Shown here in pieces: positions 1 through 7,642 of a DNA stretch of 60,743 bases. How positions within the stretch are numbered: position 1 is the first letter of the stretch; each line of letters opens with the position of its first letter. Both the position numbers and the translations under genes were made by a program. The notes beneath the pieces are model-generated. The model made no database searches. It was not told the DNA's origin and saw only the letters and a list, made by a program, of their open reading frames with translations. The DNA comes from Belliella aquatica. Its GTDB lineage: Bacteria; Bacteroidota; Bacteroidia; Cytophagales; Cyclobacteriaceae. Where the stretch lies: contig NZ_BMFD01000013.1 of assembly GCF_014637795.1 (NCBI RefSeq), positions 52,489 through 113,231 on the forward strand. Reading direction: 5' to 3'.

Positions 1-1
1 C

Positions 2-337
2 GTCCAGGACCGAGACGGAAATATTCTTGAAAAGGAATTTACCATCATCAGAAATAGGACATCGGTTAGCAATATTGAAATCTTCAATTCCTTCACTCCT
101 GATGGAGACAATGTAAATGATACTTGGGGAATAAAAGAATTGAGATTCTATAAAGGAGTAAGGATTCAGATCTTCGAAAGAAGTGGAAAGCGCCTATTCT
201 ATACTGAGAATCCTGATGTCAGATGGGATGGTACTTTCAATTCAACTGATATGCCAACTGGAACTTACTACTGGACAGTAGAAGTAGGAGAAACAGGAGA
301 AGTGAGAAAAGGGATATTGAATTTAATAAGGAAATAA
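2..337 (+). CDS. 3' end of a T9SS type B (gliding-motility-associated C-terminal domain) surface protein; 5' end outside window
   Basis: The frame is open from the window edge to the TAA at 335-337, so only the last 111 residues are visible. They contain a complete CHU_C/type B C-terminal domain: an FNSFTPDGDNVNDTWGI motif, then an IFERSGKRLFYT strand, a V-RWDG turn, a P-GTYYW strand and a closing RKGILNLIRK. In this family the domain directs export through the type IX secretion system and surface attachment. The visible part, including the preceding V-DRDG linker, is closely similar to the end of the large repeat protein at 30846-35039, so the unseen part may resemble it. A PorP/SprF gene follows 104 bp downstream, the usual partner arrangement (as sprB-sprF). 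A short in-frame ATG lies at 140, but it is inside the domain and is not a plausible start. The identity of the missing N-terminal part is unknown. Confidence 0.88.
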   Translation, partial: VQDRDGNILEKEFTIIRNRTSVSNIEIFNSFTPDGDNVNDTWGIKELRFYKGVRIQIFERSGKRLFYTENPDVRWDGTFNSTDMPTGTYYWTVEVGETGEVRKGILNLIRK

Positions 338-343
338 GAACGA

Positions 344-425
344 TGTACAATGTACAAAGTACCAAGAATTACCACTGAATGAGTTTAGAACTCTGACTTG
401 GTACTTGGGACTTTGTACTTAGTAC
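344..425. repeat. Imperfect inverted repeat between surface-protein gene and porP/sprF
   Basis: The gap is rich in GTAC words. AAGTACCAAG (357-366) and CTTGGTACTT (397-406) are perfect 10-bp inverted arms. Weaker copies of TGTACAAAGTAC and ACTTTGTACTTAGTAC extend the symmetry on both sides. It could fold as a hairpin in the transcript, acting as processing site or attenuator between the two cistrons, or be a dispersed palindromic repeat of the kind common between Bacteroidota genes. No T-run follows, so it is not a clear terminator. Confidence 0.6.
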
Positions 426-441
426 AATAAAAAAATATATC

Positions 442-1389
442 ATGAAAAAAACACTCATCATATTTATAGGAATAGTCTTAGTAACTACAACAGATATTCT
501 CGCTCAATCTAGAAAATATGTATCTCAATTCAGTCATATGCAGAGTTACTTCAATCCTGCATTGACGGGGTATGAAGGTTCGAACTTCCGTGGGCTTGTT
601 CGCAATCAGTGGGCAGGCTTTGAAGGGGCGCCCATGACTTATGTGGGTTCGCTCGAGTTTGATATTGCAGATTTTGCGAAGGGCTCAGATGCCAACAAAA
701 ATGCATTGGGGATTAATGTTCTACATGATGAATATGGAGCATTTTTAGAGACAGAATTGATCGCTTCTTATGCCTCAAGGATTCAGATTGCGGAGAAAAC
801 TTCTCTAAGATTGGGAATGGGCGTTAATTATAATCGAGTAAGATTGGATGGAAATAGTCTAACGACTGAGCAATCTAATGATCCAAAAATTGCACAATAC
901 TTGAATGGATTTGCCAATATGCAGGTAGTGGATTTTAACATTGGTTTGGCCTTGACCCATCCGAATTATTACATCTCTTATGCGATGCACAATGTGAATC
1001 AGGGAGCGATCAACTCGGGTGATGTTTTTATGGAGCGGAAGCCAAGAGTTGGAATCGTACAAGCGGGTTATAGAAATGCGATCAATGAAAATTTGGCGAT
1101 AGCGACCAACTTCATGTACAGAAGTCAGGAAGATTTGCCAGACAATGTTGAGTTGAACTTCAAAGTATTGATGATGGACAAGATCTGGCTAGGAGCGGGG
1201 CATCGAATCGATTATGCGAACAATTTTCAGTTGGGCATCTTACTTCCGATGATGCGGATTGGCTATGTTTACGAATTACCGATGAACAAGTCCTACTTGC
1301 TTCCAAACACTACACATGAATTCCTGGCGGTGATTCCTCTTTTCAAGAAGAATATCAGAGAAGATAAGAAGGAAGTTTTGATTTGGTAG
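442..1389 (+). CDS. PorP/SprF family type IX secretion membrane protein
   Basis: A 315-aa protein with a signal peptide (KKTLIIFIGIVLVTTTDILAQ, cut near residue 21) followed by the family hallmark: a YVSQFSHMQSYFNPALTGYEG stretch and the GLVRNQWAGFEGAP motif near residues 50-65. The rest alternates short amphipathic strands, fitting an outer-membrane barrel of about 14 strands. Family members are partners of type B C-terminal-domain proteins (SprF for SprB) and are needed for their export or anchoring at the surface. It directly follows such a gene. It is closely related to the protein at 29841-30794: both share the RNQW[AS]GF[ED]GAP and DGNSL-TEQ-NDP blocks. The two are therefore paralogues, each serving its own upstream partner. 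ATG at 442 gives a clean signal peptide. Confidence 0.92.
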   Translation: MKKTLIIFIGIVLVTTTDILAQSRKYVSQFSHMQSYFNPALTGYEGSNFRGLVRNQWAGFEGAPMTYVGSLEFDIADFAKGSDANKNALGINVLHDEYGAFLETELIASYASRIQIAEKTSLRLGMGVNYNRVRLDGNSLTTEQSNDPKIAQYLNGFANMQVVDFNIGLALTHPNYYISYAMHNVNQGAINSGDVFMERKPRVGIVQAGYRNAINENLAIATNFMYRSQEDLPDNVELNFKVLMMDKIWLGAGHRIDYANNFQLGILLPMMRIGYVYELPMNKSYLLPNTTHEFLAVIPLFKKNIREDKKEVLIW

Positions 1390-1502
1390 TGTTAAATGAT
1401 TAATCTGGAAGGTTTATATTCATTTTATGAGTATGAAACTGAGTTGGCTGAAAATCATCAAGTTTAAAAAAATAATAGGTTAGGGCTAATAAATAATAGG
1501 AT

Positions 1503-1871
1503 ATGATTTCTGATACTGACAATATTCTTGGGCAAAAAATGCTTCAGCTTTTAGAAGAGAATGAAAATTATAAAAATGAAAATTTGGATTTATATAGTTT
1601 TTCAAAATTGCTCGGGGTGAGTCCCCGAGCAATATCTAATTTAGTGAGTGAATGTTTCAAAATTGGGTTTCGTGAATTTTTAAATCAATTTAGAGTCAAA
1701 AAAGCCGTTGAATTGATTCATTTAAAAAAGAATACTTTAAAAGTTAATGAATATGCTGGCTTGGTAGGGTACAAATCCAGAATAACATTTTTCAATGCAT
1801 TTAAAAATCAATTAGGAATGAGTCCCGAACAGTTTATAAAAAAGGTATCAATCAGCAAACAAGAAATCTAA
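1503..1871 (+). CDS. Small AraC/XylS-type helix-turn-helix transcription regulator
   Basis: A 122-aa protein made almost entirely of an AraC-type DNA-binding domain. The first HTH covers about residues 31-52 (FSKLLGVSPRAISNLV), followed by the linking helix FREFLNQFRVKKAVELI, a second HTH at about 80-100 (VNEYAGLVGYKSRITFFNAF), and the family's C-terminal GMSPEQFIKK. There is no sensor, receiver or membrane part, and the N-terminal 25 residues are a short charged helix. It is the only recognisable DNA-binding output domain next to the signalling island, so it could be a downstream regulator, but the link is only positional. Its last 24 bp overlap the convergent response-regulator gene on the other strand. 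A perfect 11-bp stem with a 5-nt loop lies inside the coding sequence over the first HTH (1607-1633). Start: ATG 1503, no alternative of note. Confidence 0.85.
   Translation: MISDTDNILGQKMLQLLEENENYKNENLDLYSFSKLLGVSPRAISNLVSECFKIGFREFLNQFRVKKAVELIHLKKNTLKVNEYAGLVGYKSRITFFNAFKNQLGMSPEQFIKKVSISKQEI
1607..1633. other. Strong intragenic hairpin within the AraC-type gene
   Basis: ATTGCTCGGGG (1607-1617) and CCCCGAGCAAT (1623-1633) are perfect inverted arms around a TGAGT loop. The stem is far more GC-rich than the surrounding gene. It encodes residues of the first HTH, so it may simply reflect codon choice, but an 11-bp perfect stem is unlikely by chance at this base composition. Confidence 0.75.
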
Positions 1872-2252
1872 TTTTTCCAAGGTCTTAATTTCTTCCATAT
1901 TATTCATGCTTACTGGTTTTTCTATGTAGCCTGCAACTATATCATATTTCTCTGCTCTTAATCTATCAGATTTATTGATTGAAGAGGTGATGATGACTAC
2001 ATAGACATGTTCGCAAAAATTGGATTTGATCAGTAAATCCAAGAAGTCCCAACCATCTAAGTCAGGCATATTGATGTCCAAAAGCACAATTTGTGGCGTA
2101 GTATTTTGCTTAAGTGAACTCAAATACTCTAAGGCATCCTGTCCATTTAAAAAGGCTTTTGGATCACCATGTAAATTACTTTTGACTATAAGATGACGGA
2201 CAAGCTTGATAATGATGTCTTCGTCGTCGACTATTAAAATATCGTATTTCAT
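1848..2252 (-). CDS. Single-domain (CheY-like) response regulator, GWDF type
   Basis: A 134-aa lone receiver domain. The acidic pocket is D9-D10-E11, the phospho-acceptor is D59 in VLLDINMP, the switch Ser/Thr is in ITSS (about 88-91), and the conserved lysine is K112 in EKP. There is no output domain. After the acceptor comes DGWDFLDLL, shared with the regulator at 4447-4836. The start codon overlaps the stop of the upstream REC-PAS-DHp gene by 4 bp (ATGA, 2249-2252), so the two are translationally coupled and probably interact. Its 3' end overlaps the convergent AraC-type gene by 24 bp. It likely works as the receiver in a phosphorelay or by protein-protein contact. Confidence 0.92.
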   Translation of the reverse strand: MKYDILIVDDEDIIIKLVRHLIVKSNLHGDPKAFLNGQDALEYLSSLKQNTTPQIVLLDINMPDLDGWDFLDLLIKSNFCEHVYVVIITSSINKSDRLRAEKYDIVAGYIEKPVSMNNMEEIKTLEKLDFLFAD

Positions 2253-3262
2253 CGAATTTGATCTATGTTGATTTGTTCTGTTTTGTTTGTAATATCTCGT
2301 ATGATATTGTCAAGTTCTACTGTAGAATTTAGAATATGCTGAAGCAATTCCTTTTTGTCAACCTCTTGATCATCCTCTTCAGTCATATTAATCAAATTAA
2401 CAAGCCCCATAAGCCTAGCAAGCGGTGCTCTTACCACGTGTGATTGAATCCAAGCGATTTCCTTAAGTTTTTCATTCTGTTTTTCTATCGCTTCGATATA
2501 TTGAAATTTCAAGGTGACGTCATTTGCCAAAACAAGTAAAGCTTTACGCTCCTCAAAATCGATTTCATTGTAGCTGATTTCGACATCAATTAGCTCTCCA
2601 TCTTTTTTAAGATGCTTGAATACCCCTGGAGTTTTCATTCCAGGATCTTCATCATTGAGGATAATTGATTTCGCTCTTTCAATTTCATCTGAAGGTCTAA
2701 TGTCAAATACCGTCATTGTAAGAAATTCTTCTTTTGTGTAACCGTAATGTGAAATTGCAGCTTGATTTACATCTAAAAATTTAAATGAAGACTTATCAAA
2801 CACATACATAGGTAGTGGACTCAAGTGGAAAAGCTCTCTATAGCGCTTTTCAGAATATTCAAGTTGATTGAATACTTTCTTTCGTTCTATAGAATAAACG
2901 ATACTTTTTTGAAGAATATCTGGATTTAGTTCATCTTTCAACAGGTAATCTGCTGTTCCTAGACCGATTGATTTGATTGCAAAATTTCTATCTGAATAAC
3001 CTGTCAGAACGATCACAGGAATATTTTCTGCAAATCTGAGAATCTCATTGACTAAATCTTCACCGCTTTTATCTGGCAAACTTAAATCCAACAAAATCAC
3101 ATCATAAGAACCGGGATCTTTGGTTAATGATTGTTTGCAAGTTGAAACATGTTCTAAATCGAGTTGATTGAATTGTTCTTCTAAATATTCAGATATCAGG
3201 AGAAAATCACCCATGTTATCCTCAATAATTAGAATTCGTTTTATAGTATCAATTTCAGTCAT
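2249..3262 (-). CDS. REC-PAS-DHp protein lacking a kinase ATPase domain
   Basis: A 337-aa protein in three parts. Residues 8-128 are a receiver domain (acidic residues near E14-D15, acceptor D59 in LLDLSLP, T87, K109). Residues about 135-255 are a PAS domain. Residues about 258-335 are a DHp-like helical hairpin whose H-box reads WIQSHVVRAPLARLMGL, with candidate phospho-histidine H275. The protein stops after the second helix (DNIIRDI), so there is no N, G1, F or G2 box and no HATPase domain. The residue after the histidine is V, where kinases of the HisKA family carry D or E. It may be a phosphotransfer protein (receiver in, histidine out) or a dead kinase used as a scaffold. It lies 6 bp downstream of the Rcp1-like regulator gene and overlaps the next regulator by 4 bp. 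Confidence 0.85.
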   Translation of the reverse strand: MTEIDTIKRILIIEDNMGDFLLISEYLEEQFNQLDLEHVSTCKQSLTKDPGSYDVILLDLSLPDKSGEDLVNEILRFAENIPVIVLTGYSDRNFAIKSIGLGTADYLLKDELNPDILQKSIVYSIERKKVFNQLEYSEKRYRELFHLSPLPMYVFDKSSFKFLDVNQAAISHYGYTKEEFLTMTVFDIRPSDEIERAKSIILNDEDPGMKTPGVFKHLKKDGELIDVEISYNEIDFEERKALLVLANDVTLKFQYIEAIEKQNEKLKEIAWIQSHVVRAPLARLMGLVNLINMTEEDDQEVDKKELLQHILNSTVELDNIIRDITNKTEQINIDQIR

Positions 3263-3268
3263 AGAGCC

Positions 3269-3700
3269 CTAAGTCGTAGATGGTAGTTTTACAATAGAAA
3301 ACCAAAATTCCTCAATTTGAGAAATCACTGTAAGAAAATCAAGACCGCCAACTGGTTTGGTGATATAGCAGTTGGCATGCTCACGGTATGCTTCAACAAC
3401 GTCCCTTGGTGTGGATGAAGTTGTGAGCATGATTACTGGAATTTGTTTGAGTGCAGCATTGTTTTTAATGAATTTGAGTACTTCATGACCATTCTTTTTG
3501 GGCAGATTAATATCCAAAAGTATGATGTCGGGTGTAATAGCATTTATATATTCTCCAGCCTTTGTCAAGAGTAAAATGGCTTCCTGACCATCTTTTGCGA
3601 TTTGTAATTCGTTAAGGATTCTTCCTTCTTCAAGCGCCTCAGAAATCAATAATATGTCTCCATCATTATCCTCAACTAATAGGATTTGAATTTTCCTCAT
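3269..3700 (-). CDS. Rcp1-like single-domain response regulator
   Basis: A 143-aa receiver domain of the class associated with bacteriophytochrome-type kinases (Rcp1 family): an ILLVEDN-GDILL-SEAL start, acceptor D63 in ILLDINLP, the KNGHEVLKFIK block, MLTTSS switch (about 91-96), the Y-KP motif with K115, and a C-terminal FW-SIVKLP. It has no output domain. Such regulators are typically partners of kinases with an SHDLQEPLR H-box, exactly the type encoded by the large genes of this island. It sits 6 bp upstream of the REC-PAS-DHp gene and is probably co-transcribed. It is a close paralogue of the 144-aa regulator at 3786-4220. Confidence 0.92.
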   Translation of the reverse strand: MRKIQILLVEDNDGDILLISEALEEGRILNELQIAKDGQEAILLLTKAGEYINAITPDIILLDINLPKKNGHEVLKFIKNNAALKQIPVIMLTTSSTPRDVVEAYREHANCYITKPVGGLDFLTVISQIEEFWFSIVKLPSTT

Positions 3701-3785
3701 CTTTTAATCTTTCAAATAGAATCTTAAACTTTTGATTTAATCTTTGAAAACATAATTACGTAATTTCATGATCAAAAACCAAAGC

Positions 3786-4220
3786 TTATTCTTTGCTCGT
3801 TGGAAGTTTTACAATATTTATCCAAAAATTCTCGATACTTATCACCGCATTAATAAAATCTTCTACATCAATTGGCTTTGTAATAAAACAATTGACATGA
3901 TTCTTATAAGACTCGTTGATATCTCGAGGTGAAGAGGATGTGGTGAGCATGATTACGGGAATATGCTTATGCTTTTCACTATTTTTTAAATATTTCAAAA
4001 CTTCATGCCCATTGAGCTTTGGTAAATTCACATCTAAAATGATTAAATCGGGATAGAGTTCATTCTTGAAGTTTTCCAGTTTCTCCACATATTGAATGGC
4101 TTTCTCGCCATCTTTTACGACGCTAATCGTGTTTTTCATTTTCGCTTCTTCTAGAGCTTCTAAGGTTAGAAGAATATCTCCTTCATTGTCTTCTACAAGG
4201 AGAATATGGACATTTTTCAT
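3786..4220 (-). CDS. Rcp1-like single-domain response regulator (second copy)
   Basis: A 144-aa lone receiver domain: ILLVEDNEGDILLTLEAL, acceptor D63 in IILDVNLP, KLNGHEVLKYLK, MLTTSSSPRD switch and a C-terminal FW-NIVKLP. It aligns throughout with the 143-aa regulator 85 bp downstream, so the pair arose by tandem duplication. A probable receiver of phosphate from the HDLQEP-type kinases nearby. It is separated from the next upstream gene (4447-4836) by 226 bp in which I see no gene, so it probably has its own promoter. Start ATG 4220 is the first in frame and gives the normal family N-terminus. Confidence 0.92.
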   Translation of the reverse strand: MKNVHILLVEDNEGDILLTLEALEEAKMKNTISVVKDGEKAIQYVEKLENFKNELYPDLIILDVNLPKLNGHEVLKYLKNSEKHKHIPVIMLTTSSSPRDINESYKNHVNCFITKPIDVEDFINAVISIENFWINIVKLPTSKE

Positions 4221-4446
4221 AAAGTAAAATTTGCAGAAAAGTACTTGAAAATATTTGTTTTTAACATATGTTAAGATAGTAAAAAGTTCGTGTATGATAG
4301 GTGGTTCAATATGATTTTATTTTCGTCATTAAATATGCTTCATGCATTATTTGATCTAAAAATTTCAACTGAAATTGCCTCCATGACTATGCTAAATAAC
4401 ATTGCATGCCTCTTTACTCATGGGACATGTTGCGAGTCAATTGTAT

Positions 4447-4836
4447 TTAAGAGGATTTCAGTTTTTCTAAAAAGGTGATACAGTTTTGATCTGTAAGTGG
4501 TTTTTCCCAAAACGCCTCAATCTGCGCATAATTTTGCGATTTCAATTTATCATGTTGACTCAATGAGGAAGTCACGATGACTACTTTGTATTTAATGTCT
4601 AAGTTTAATTCATTCAGTTTTTCTAAAAATTCCCAACCTGACATTTTTGGCATATTTAGATCTAGGAAAACCAAAAAATCAACCTTTTTTTCTTGGTTTA
4701 ATTTAAGGAATTCTAATGCTGACAATGGATTATTGAAACAATAGGGATGGGACGAAAGTCCGCTCTCCATGACCATCATTTCATGATAGTATAAAACGCC
4801 CGGGTCATCATCAATAATAAGAGTTTCGAAATTCAT
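4447..4836 (-). CDS. Single-domain response regulator, GWEF type, paired with propeller sensor
   Basis: A 129-aa lone receiver domain with acidic pocket D9-D10-D11, acceptor D59 in FLDLNMP, switch VTSS (about 88-91) and K112 in EKP. The SGWEFLEKL block matches the regulator at 1848-2252, and both differ from the Rcp1-like pair. It starts 3 bp after the stop of the 886-aa propeller/DHp protein, so the two are one transcriptional unit. This repeats the pairing of DHp-only protein plus GW[DE]F regulator seen at 1848-3262. No output domain is present. Confidence 0.92.
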   Translation of the reverse strand: MNFETLIIDDDPGVLYYHEMMVMESGLSSHPYCFNNPLSALEFLKLNQEKKVDFLVFLDLNMPKMSGWEFLEKLNELNLDIKYKVVIVTSSLSQHDKLKSQNYAQIEAFWEKPLTDQNCITFLEKLKSS

Positions 4837-4839
4837 AGG

Positions 4840-7500
4840 CTATAAATTTTCAATTTTTTCTGCTTTGAGATGTATTTCTCTGATGATGTCGTCCAACTCT
4901 AATAATCCATCTTCCAACTCTAGAATTAATTCAGCTTTTGATTTGTGATTATACTTGTAATTTTCATGATTTTTCAGAAGGTGCGCCAATCCCATTACTC
5001 TTGTCAAAGGAGCTCTAACGACATGAGATTGCAACCAGGTGATTTCTTTTAGTTTAGTATTCTGATTTTCAATGTTTCGCAGTGCAATTTCGAGGGCTTG
5101 ACTAGACTTTTCTAAATCAGCGGTCCTTATTTTAACTTTTTCCTCTAGATTTTTACTTGCTCTAAGCTTTTTGAAGTAAATAATACTTAAGGCTCCTAAT
5201 ATGAATACAAGAATAAATATAAGTAATTGAAAATAGATGGTATCATGAAAGAAACCTTGTACTTTAAAAGTGATTTCGGCTGGTTCAGACCATTTACCTG
5301 ACTTATAAGCTAATATTTCTACAGTATAAATTCCAGGCTCTATTGAAGTTAGGCTAATTTCCTTTCGATTTCCTAAGGCGATTAAAGATGCTGATTGATT
5401 CTTGAATCTGTAATAGTATTGGGTATTTTCTGTATCATCAAAATCAATGGAAGTGAAGTCTATATCAAACTTGAATGTACCTGCGGGAATTTCGATTTTT
5501 GATTGATGATCAAAAAATGTATCACCTATCCAAATACCTTCTATTAGAATATTTGGTGCTTCACTTCTTTGAGAAACTAGGTCAAGATCGACTACTACAA
5601 TGCCTTTGATTGAAGGAAACCAAAGGTTTCCATTGGCTAGTTTGACGGCCGAGGGAAAGCAATTGCCATTAGTCTCACTATTGGCCATGCCGTGTGATCG
5701 GTTGAACGACTTTGATCGAATAAAATTTGAACTGGTATTTTCTTTAAAACTCAGTAAATCATCTATTGGAAGACTCAGCAAACCGGAATTTGTACTTAGC
5801 CAAACATGGCCAAGGCCATCATCTTGAATAGCATATATGGCTTGAGAACTGATTCCATTATGAGATTTGACTTCAATGAATTTCTGATGATCAAAGTAGA
5901 TTAACCCAGATTCAGTTGCTAACCATAAGTCACCTTGAGGATCTTCATATATGCTAAAAATGACTTTAGATTTGATGTCTTTTGTAAGCTGAAATTCGCT
6001 GACTTGAGTATAATTTTCTATACTTAGCATACCTGTAGCAAATGAACCAAGCCAAATCCGTTTTCTGGAGTCTTCAAGAATAGTAACTAAATCTGTATGG
6101 GAAAACTTCTCGGGGATTTCAATTAAATTGATTTCTTCTTCTTCATTCAGAATATGAACTCCACCATTCTCGGTTATTATCCATATTTGATTATTTAAAT
6201 CTCTATAAACTGCTGTAGCAATTCGGCCTTTAAGTTTTTTATTGATTTCTATTTCTGGATCAATTTTTCTTGTTGTCAAATCAAAACTGTTGATTCCTCC
6301 ATAAGTGCCAATGTAAATTTTATTGCCTCTGCCATATATTGATGCAATGGTATTGTCGGTTAGTCCATTTTGTGCATTGTATAAGACGGTATCCTTTTCA
6401 TTCATGTGATAAAAACCTTTGCCGAAGGTACCCGCAAATGCATCTCCATTACTATGCTGATAGATAGGGAAAATGGAAGCGGTAATTGGATTATTTTTCA
6501 CTTCTAGCATCTTTAAGGAGGCTGGTTTTAAATGAATCATTCCAAGACCATTTGTTCCTAACCAAACATGGTCACCATCTATGAAGATAATTCTGATTAA
6601 GTTTTCATCAATCCCTTCAATATCTATTTTGGTAAATTTATTTTTCTCTGAAACAAAAAGCCCTTTTTCTTCAATTCCTGCCCACAAAACATTATTTTCA
6701 TTTAGAGCGATGTTGTTGACAAAAGAATTTTTATGCTCCTCGTTCAGGTTGTGTGCTTTCAGCTTATTCTCTGAAAAATGATGAATACCATGATTTTTTG
6801 TTCCAAACAAATAGTCATTTCCATCAGGGAGAATGGTTATAATGTCAAAAGTTTCAGTTTCAGGAGTAATGCTGATTTTTAAGCTTCTCAAATCGATTTG
6901 ATACAAGCCTTGATTGGTGCCTACAAGTAACTTATCACCAGCGACATCAATCACTTGGATTTTTCTACCTCTAGCAGTTGTCCATGGTTTAAAAGCCTTT
7001 ATTTCATCATCTTCTAAATAGTATAGCAAATCACCTAAAGTACCTATCCACAATCTTCCAAAATTGTCTTTAGAAATTGAGCTAATTACATTGTCATCAA
7101 TGATTTCTCTTGCATCTATGACTTTCTTGATTCTTTTATTGAAAAGGACTAAGCTATTGTCGCTTGCTGCCCATACACCTTCATTATCAACTTTATGGAC
7201 ATCATAGTAGATGTTAGAAATGATTTCTGAATTATTCTCTTTGTTGAATTCCGTGAAGGTGGAGCCGTCATATCTGACCATTCCTTCCTCTGTAGCTATC
7301 CAAAGGAATCCAAAATCATCTTTTTCAATATCAAAAACAGTGTTTTGGGGTAGCCCATTTTCATTGTTATAAAAAACAGTAAGGTAAGGCTTTTTCAGCA
7401 CCTCAACAGTACTATGTTGAGGTAATGCAAGCCCTGAAAGATGTATGGACATGATAATTCCCGTCAAGAAAATTATCTTGTGATATAAACAAAGTTTCAT
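4840..7500 (-). CDS. Two-component propeller sensor (Reg_prop/Y_Y_Y) ending in DHp helices, no ATPase domain
   Basis: An 886-aa protein. Residues 1-25 are a signal peptide. Residues about 40-670 are two-component-regulator propeller blades (recurring D--G-LWI-T-GL motifs, such as FGFLWIATEEG, FGRLWIGT, GDLWLATESG and GHVWLSTNSG). Residues about 680-748 are a Y_Y_Y domain (QYYYRFKN). A single membrane helix lies at about 757-776, then a coiled coil, then a DHp-like hairpin with WLQSHVVRAPLTRVMGL (candidate H826). It ends at the second helix, so the HATPase module of ordinary propeller sensors is missing, as are the REC and AraC modules of Bacteroidetes hybrid sensors. There is no remnant of them downstream: a response regulator starts 3 bp later. 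The linker and H-box closely match those of the REC-PAS-DHp protein (KLKEI[AT]W[IL]QSHVVRAPL). It probably senses an extracytoplasmic cue and relays it by histidine phosphotransfer or conformational control of a partner kinase. Confidence 0.87.
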   Translation of the reverse strand: MKLCLYHKIIFLTGIIMSIHLSGLALPQHSTVEVLKKPYLTVFYNNENGLPQNTVFDIEKDDFGFLWIATEEGMVRYDGSTFTEFNKENNSEIISNIYYDVHKVDNEGVWAASDNSLVLFNKRIKKVIDAREIIDDNVISSISKDNFGRLWIGTLGDLLYYLEDDEIKAFKPWTTARGRKIQVIDVAGDKLLVGTNQGLYQIDLRSLKISITPETETFDIITILPDGNDYLFGTKNHGIHHFSENKLKAHNLNEEHKNSFVNNIALNENNVLWAGIEEKGLFVSEKNKFTKIDIEGIDENLIRIIFIDGDHVWLGTNGLGMIHLKPASLKMLEVKNNPITASIFPIYQHSNGDAFAGTFGKGFYHMNEKDTVLYNAQNGLTDNTIASIYGRGNKIYIGTYGGINSFDLTTRKIDPEIEINKKLKGRIATAVYRDLNNQIWIITENGGVHILNEEEEINLIEIPEKFSHTDLVTILEDSRKRIWLGSFATGMLSIENYTQVSEFQLTKDIKSKVIFSIYEDPQGDLWLATESGLIYFDHQKFIEVKSHNGISSQAIYAIQDDGLGHVWLSTNSGLLSLPIDDLLSFKENTSSNFIRSKSFNRSHGMANSETNGNCFPSAVKLANGNLWFPSIKGIVVVDLDLVSQRSEAPNILIEGIWIGDTFFDHQSKIEIPAGTFKFDIDFTSIDFDDTENTQYYYRFKNQSASLIALGNRKEISLTSIEPGIYTVEILAYKSGKWSEPAEITFKVQGFFHDTIYFQLLIFILVFILGALSIIYFKKLRASKNLEEKVKIRTADLEKSSQALEIALRNIENQNTKLKEITWLQSHVVRAPLTRVMGLAHLLKNHENYKYNHKSKAELILELEDGLLELDDIIREIHLKAEKIENL

Positions 7501-7509
7501 ACTGGATTT

Positions 7510-7548
7510 GATTAGAAGCGTTTTTACGGTGATTTTGCTGTTCTAATC
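7510..7548. promoter_or_regulatory. Inverted repeat upstream of the propeller-sensor gene
   Basis: GATTAGAA (7510-7517) and TTCTAATC (7541-7548) are perfect 8-bp arms whose centres lie 31 bp apart, about three helical turns. It starts 10 bp upstream of the ATG at 7500. A further TCTAAT follows at 7552-7557. It could be an operator with two half-sites on the same face of the helix. No regulator can be named. Confidence 0.35.
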
Positions 7549-7642
7549 TGGTCTAATGTATGGATATTAAAAAAAATAAAAAAGCGAAACGATATAATTA
7601 TTTTGAGATAAATAAGGTAATTTTTTTTGAATGAACTATTTT

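Noticed and set aside
4221-4446. Possible 62-codon + strand gene (4290-4478) between two response regulators
   Set aside because: Its 3' end runs antisense into a sure regulator gene, and its composition (no domain, many Ser/Cys/Met) is unlike a real protein. I treat the 226-bp gap as promoter/untranslated DNA.
4840-7500. Frameshift or nonsense loss of a kinase domain in the propeller sensor
   Set aside because: The stop is followed after 3 bp by an intact regulator gene, with no ATPase remnant in any frame. The same truncated end occurs in a second protein, so this is an architecture rather than damage.
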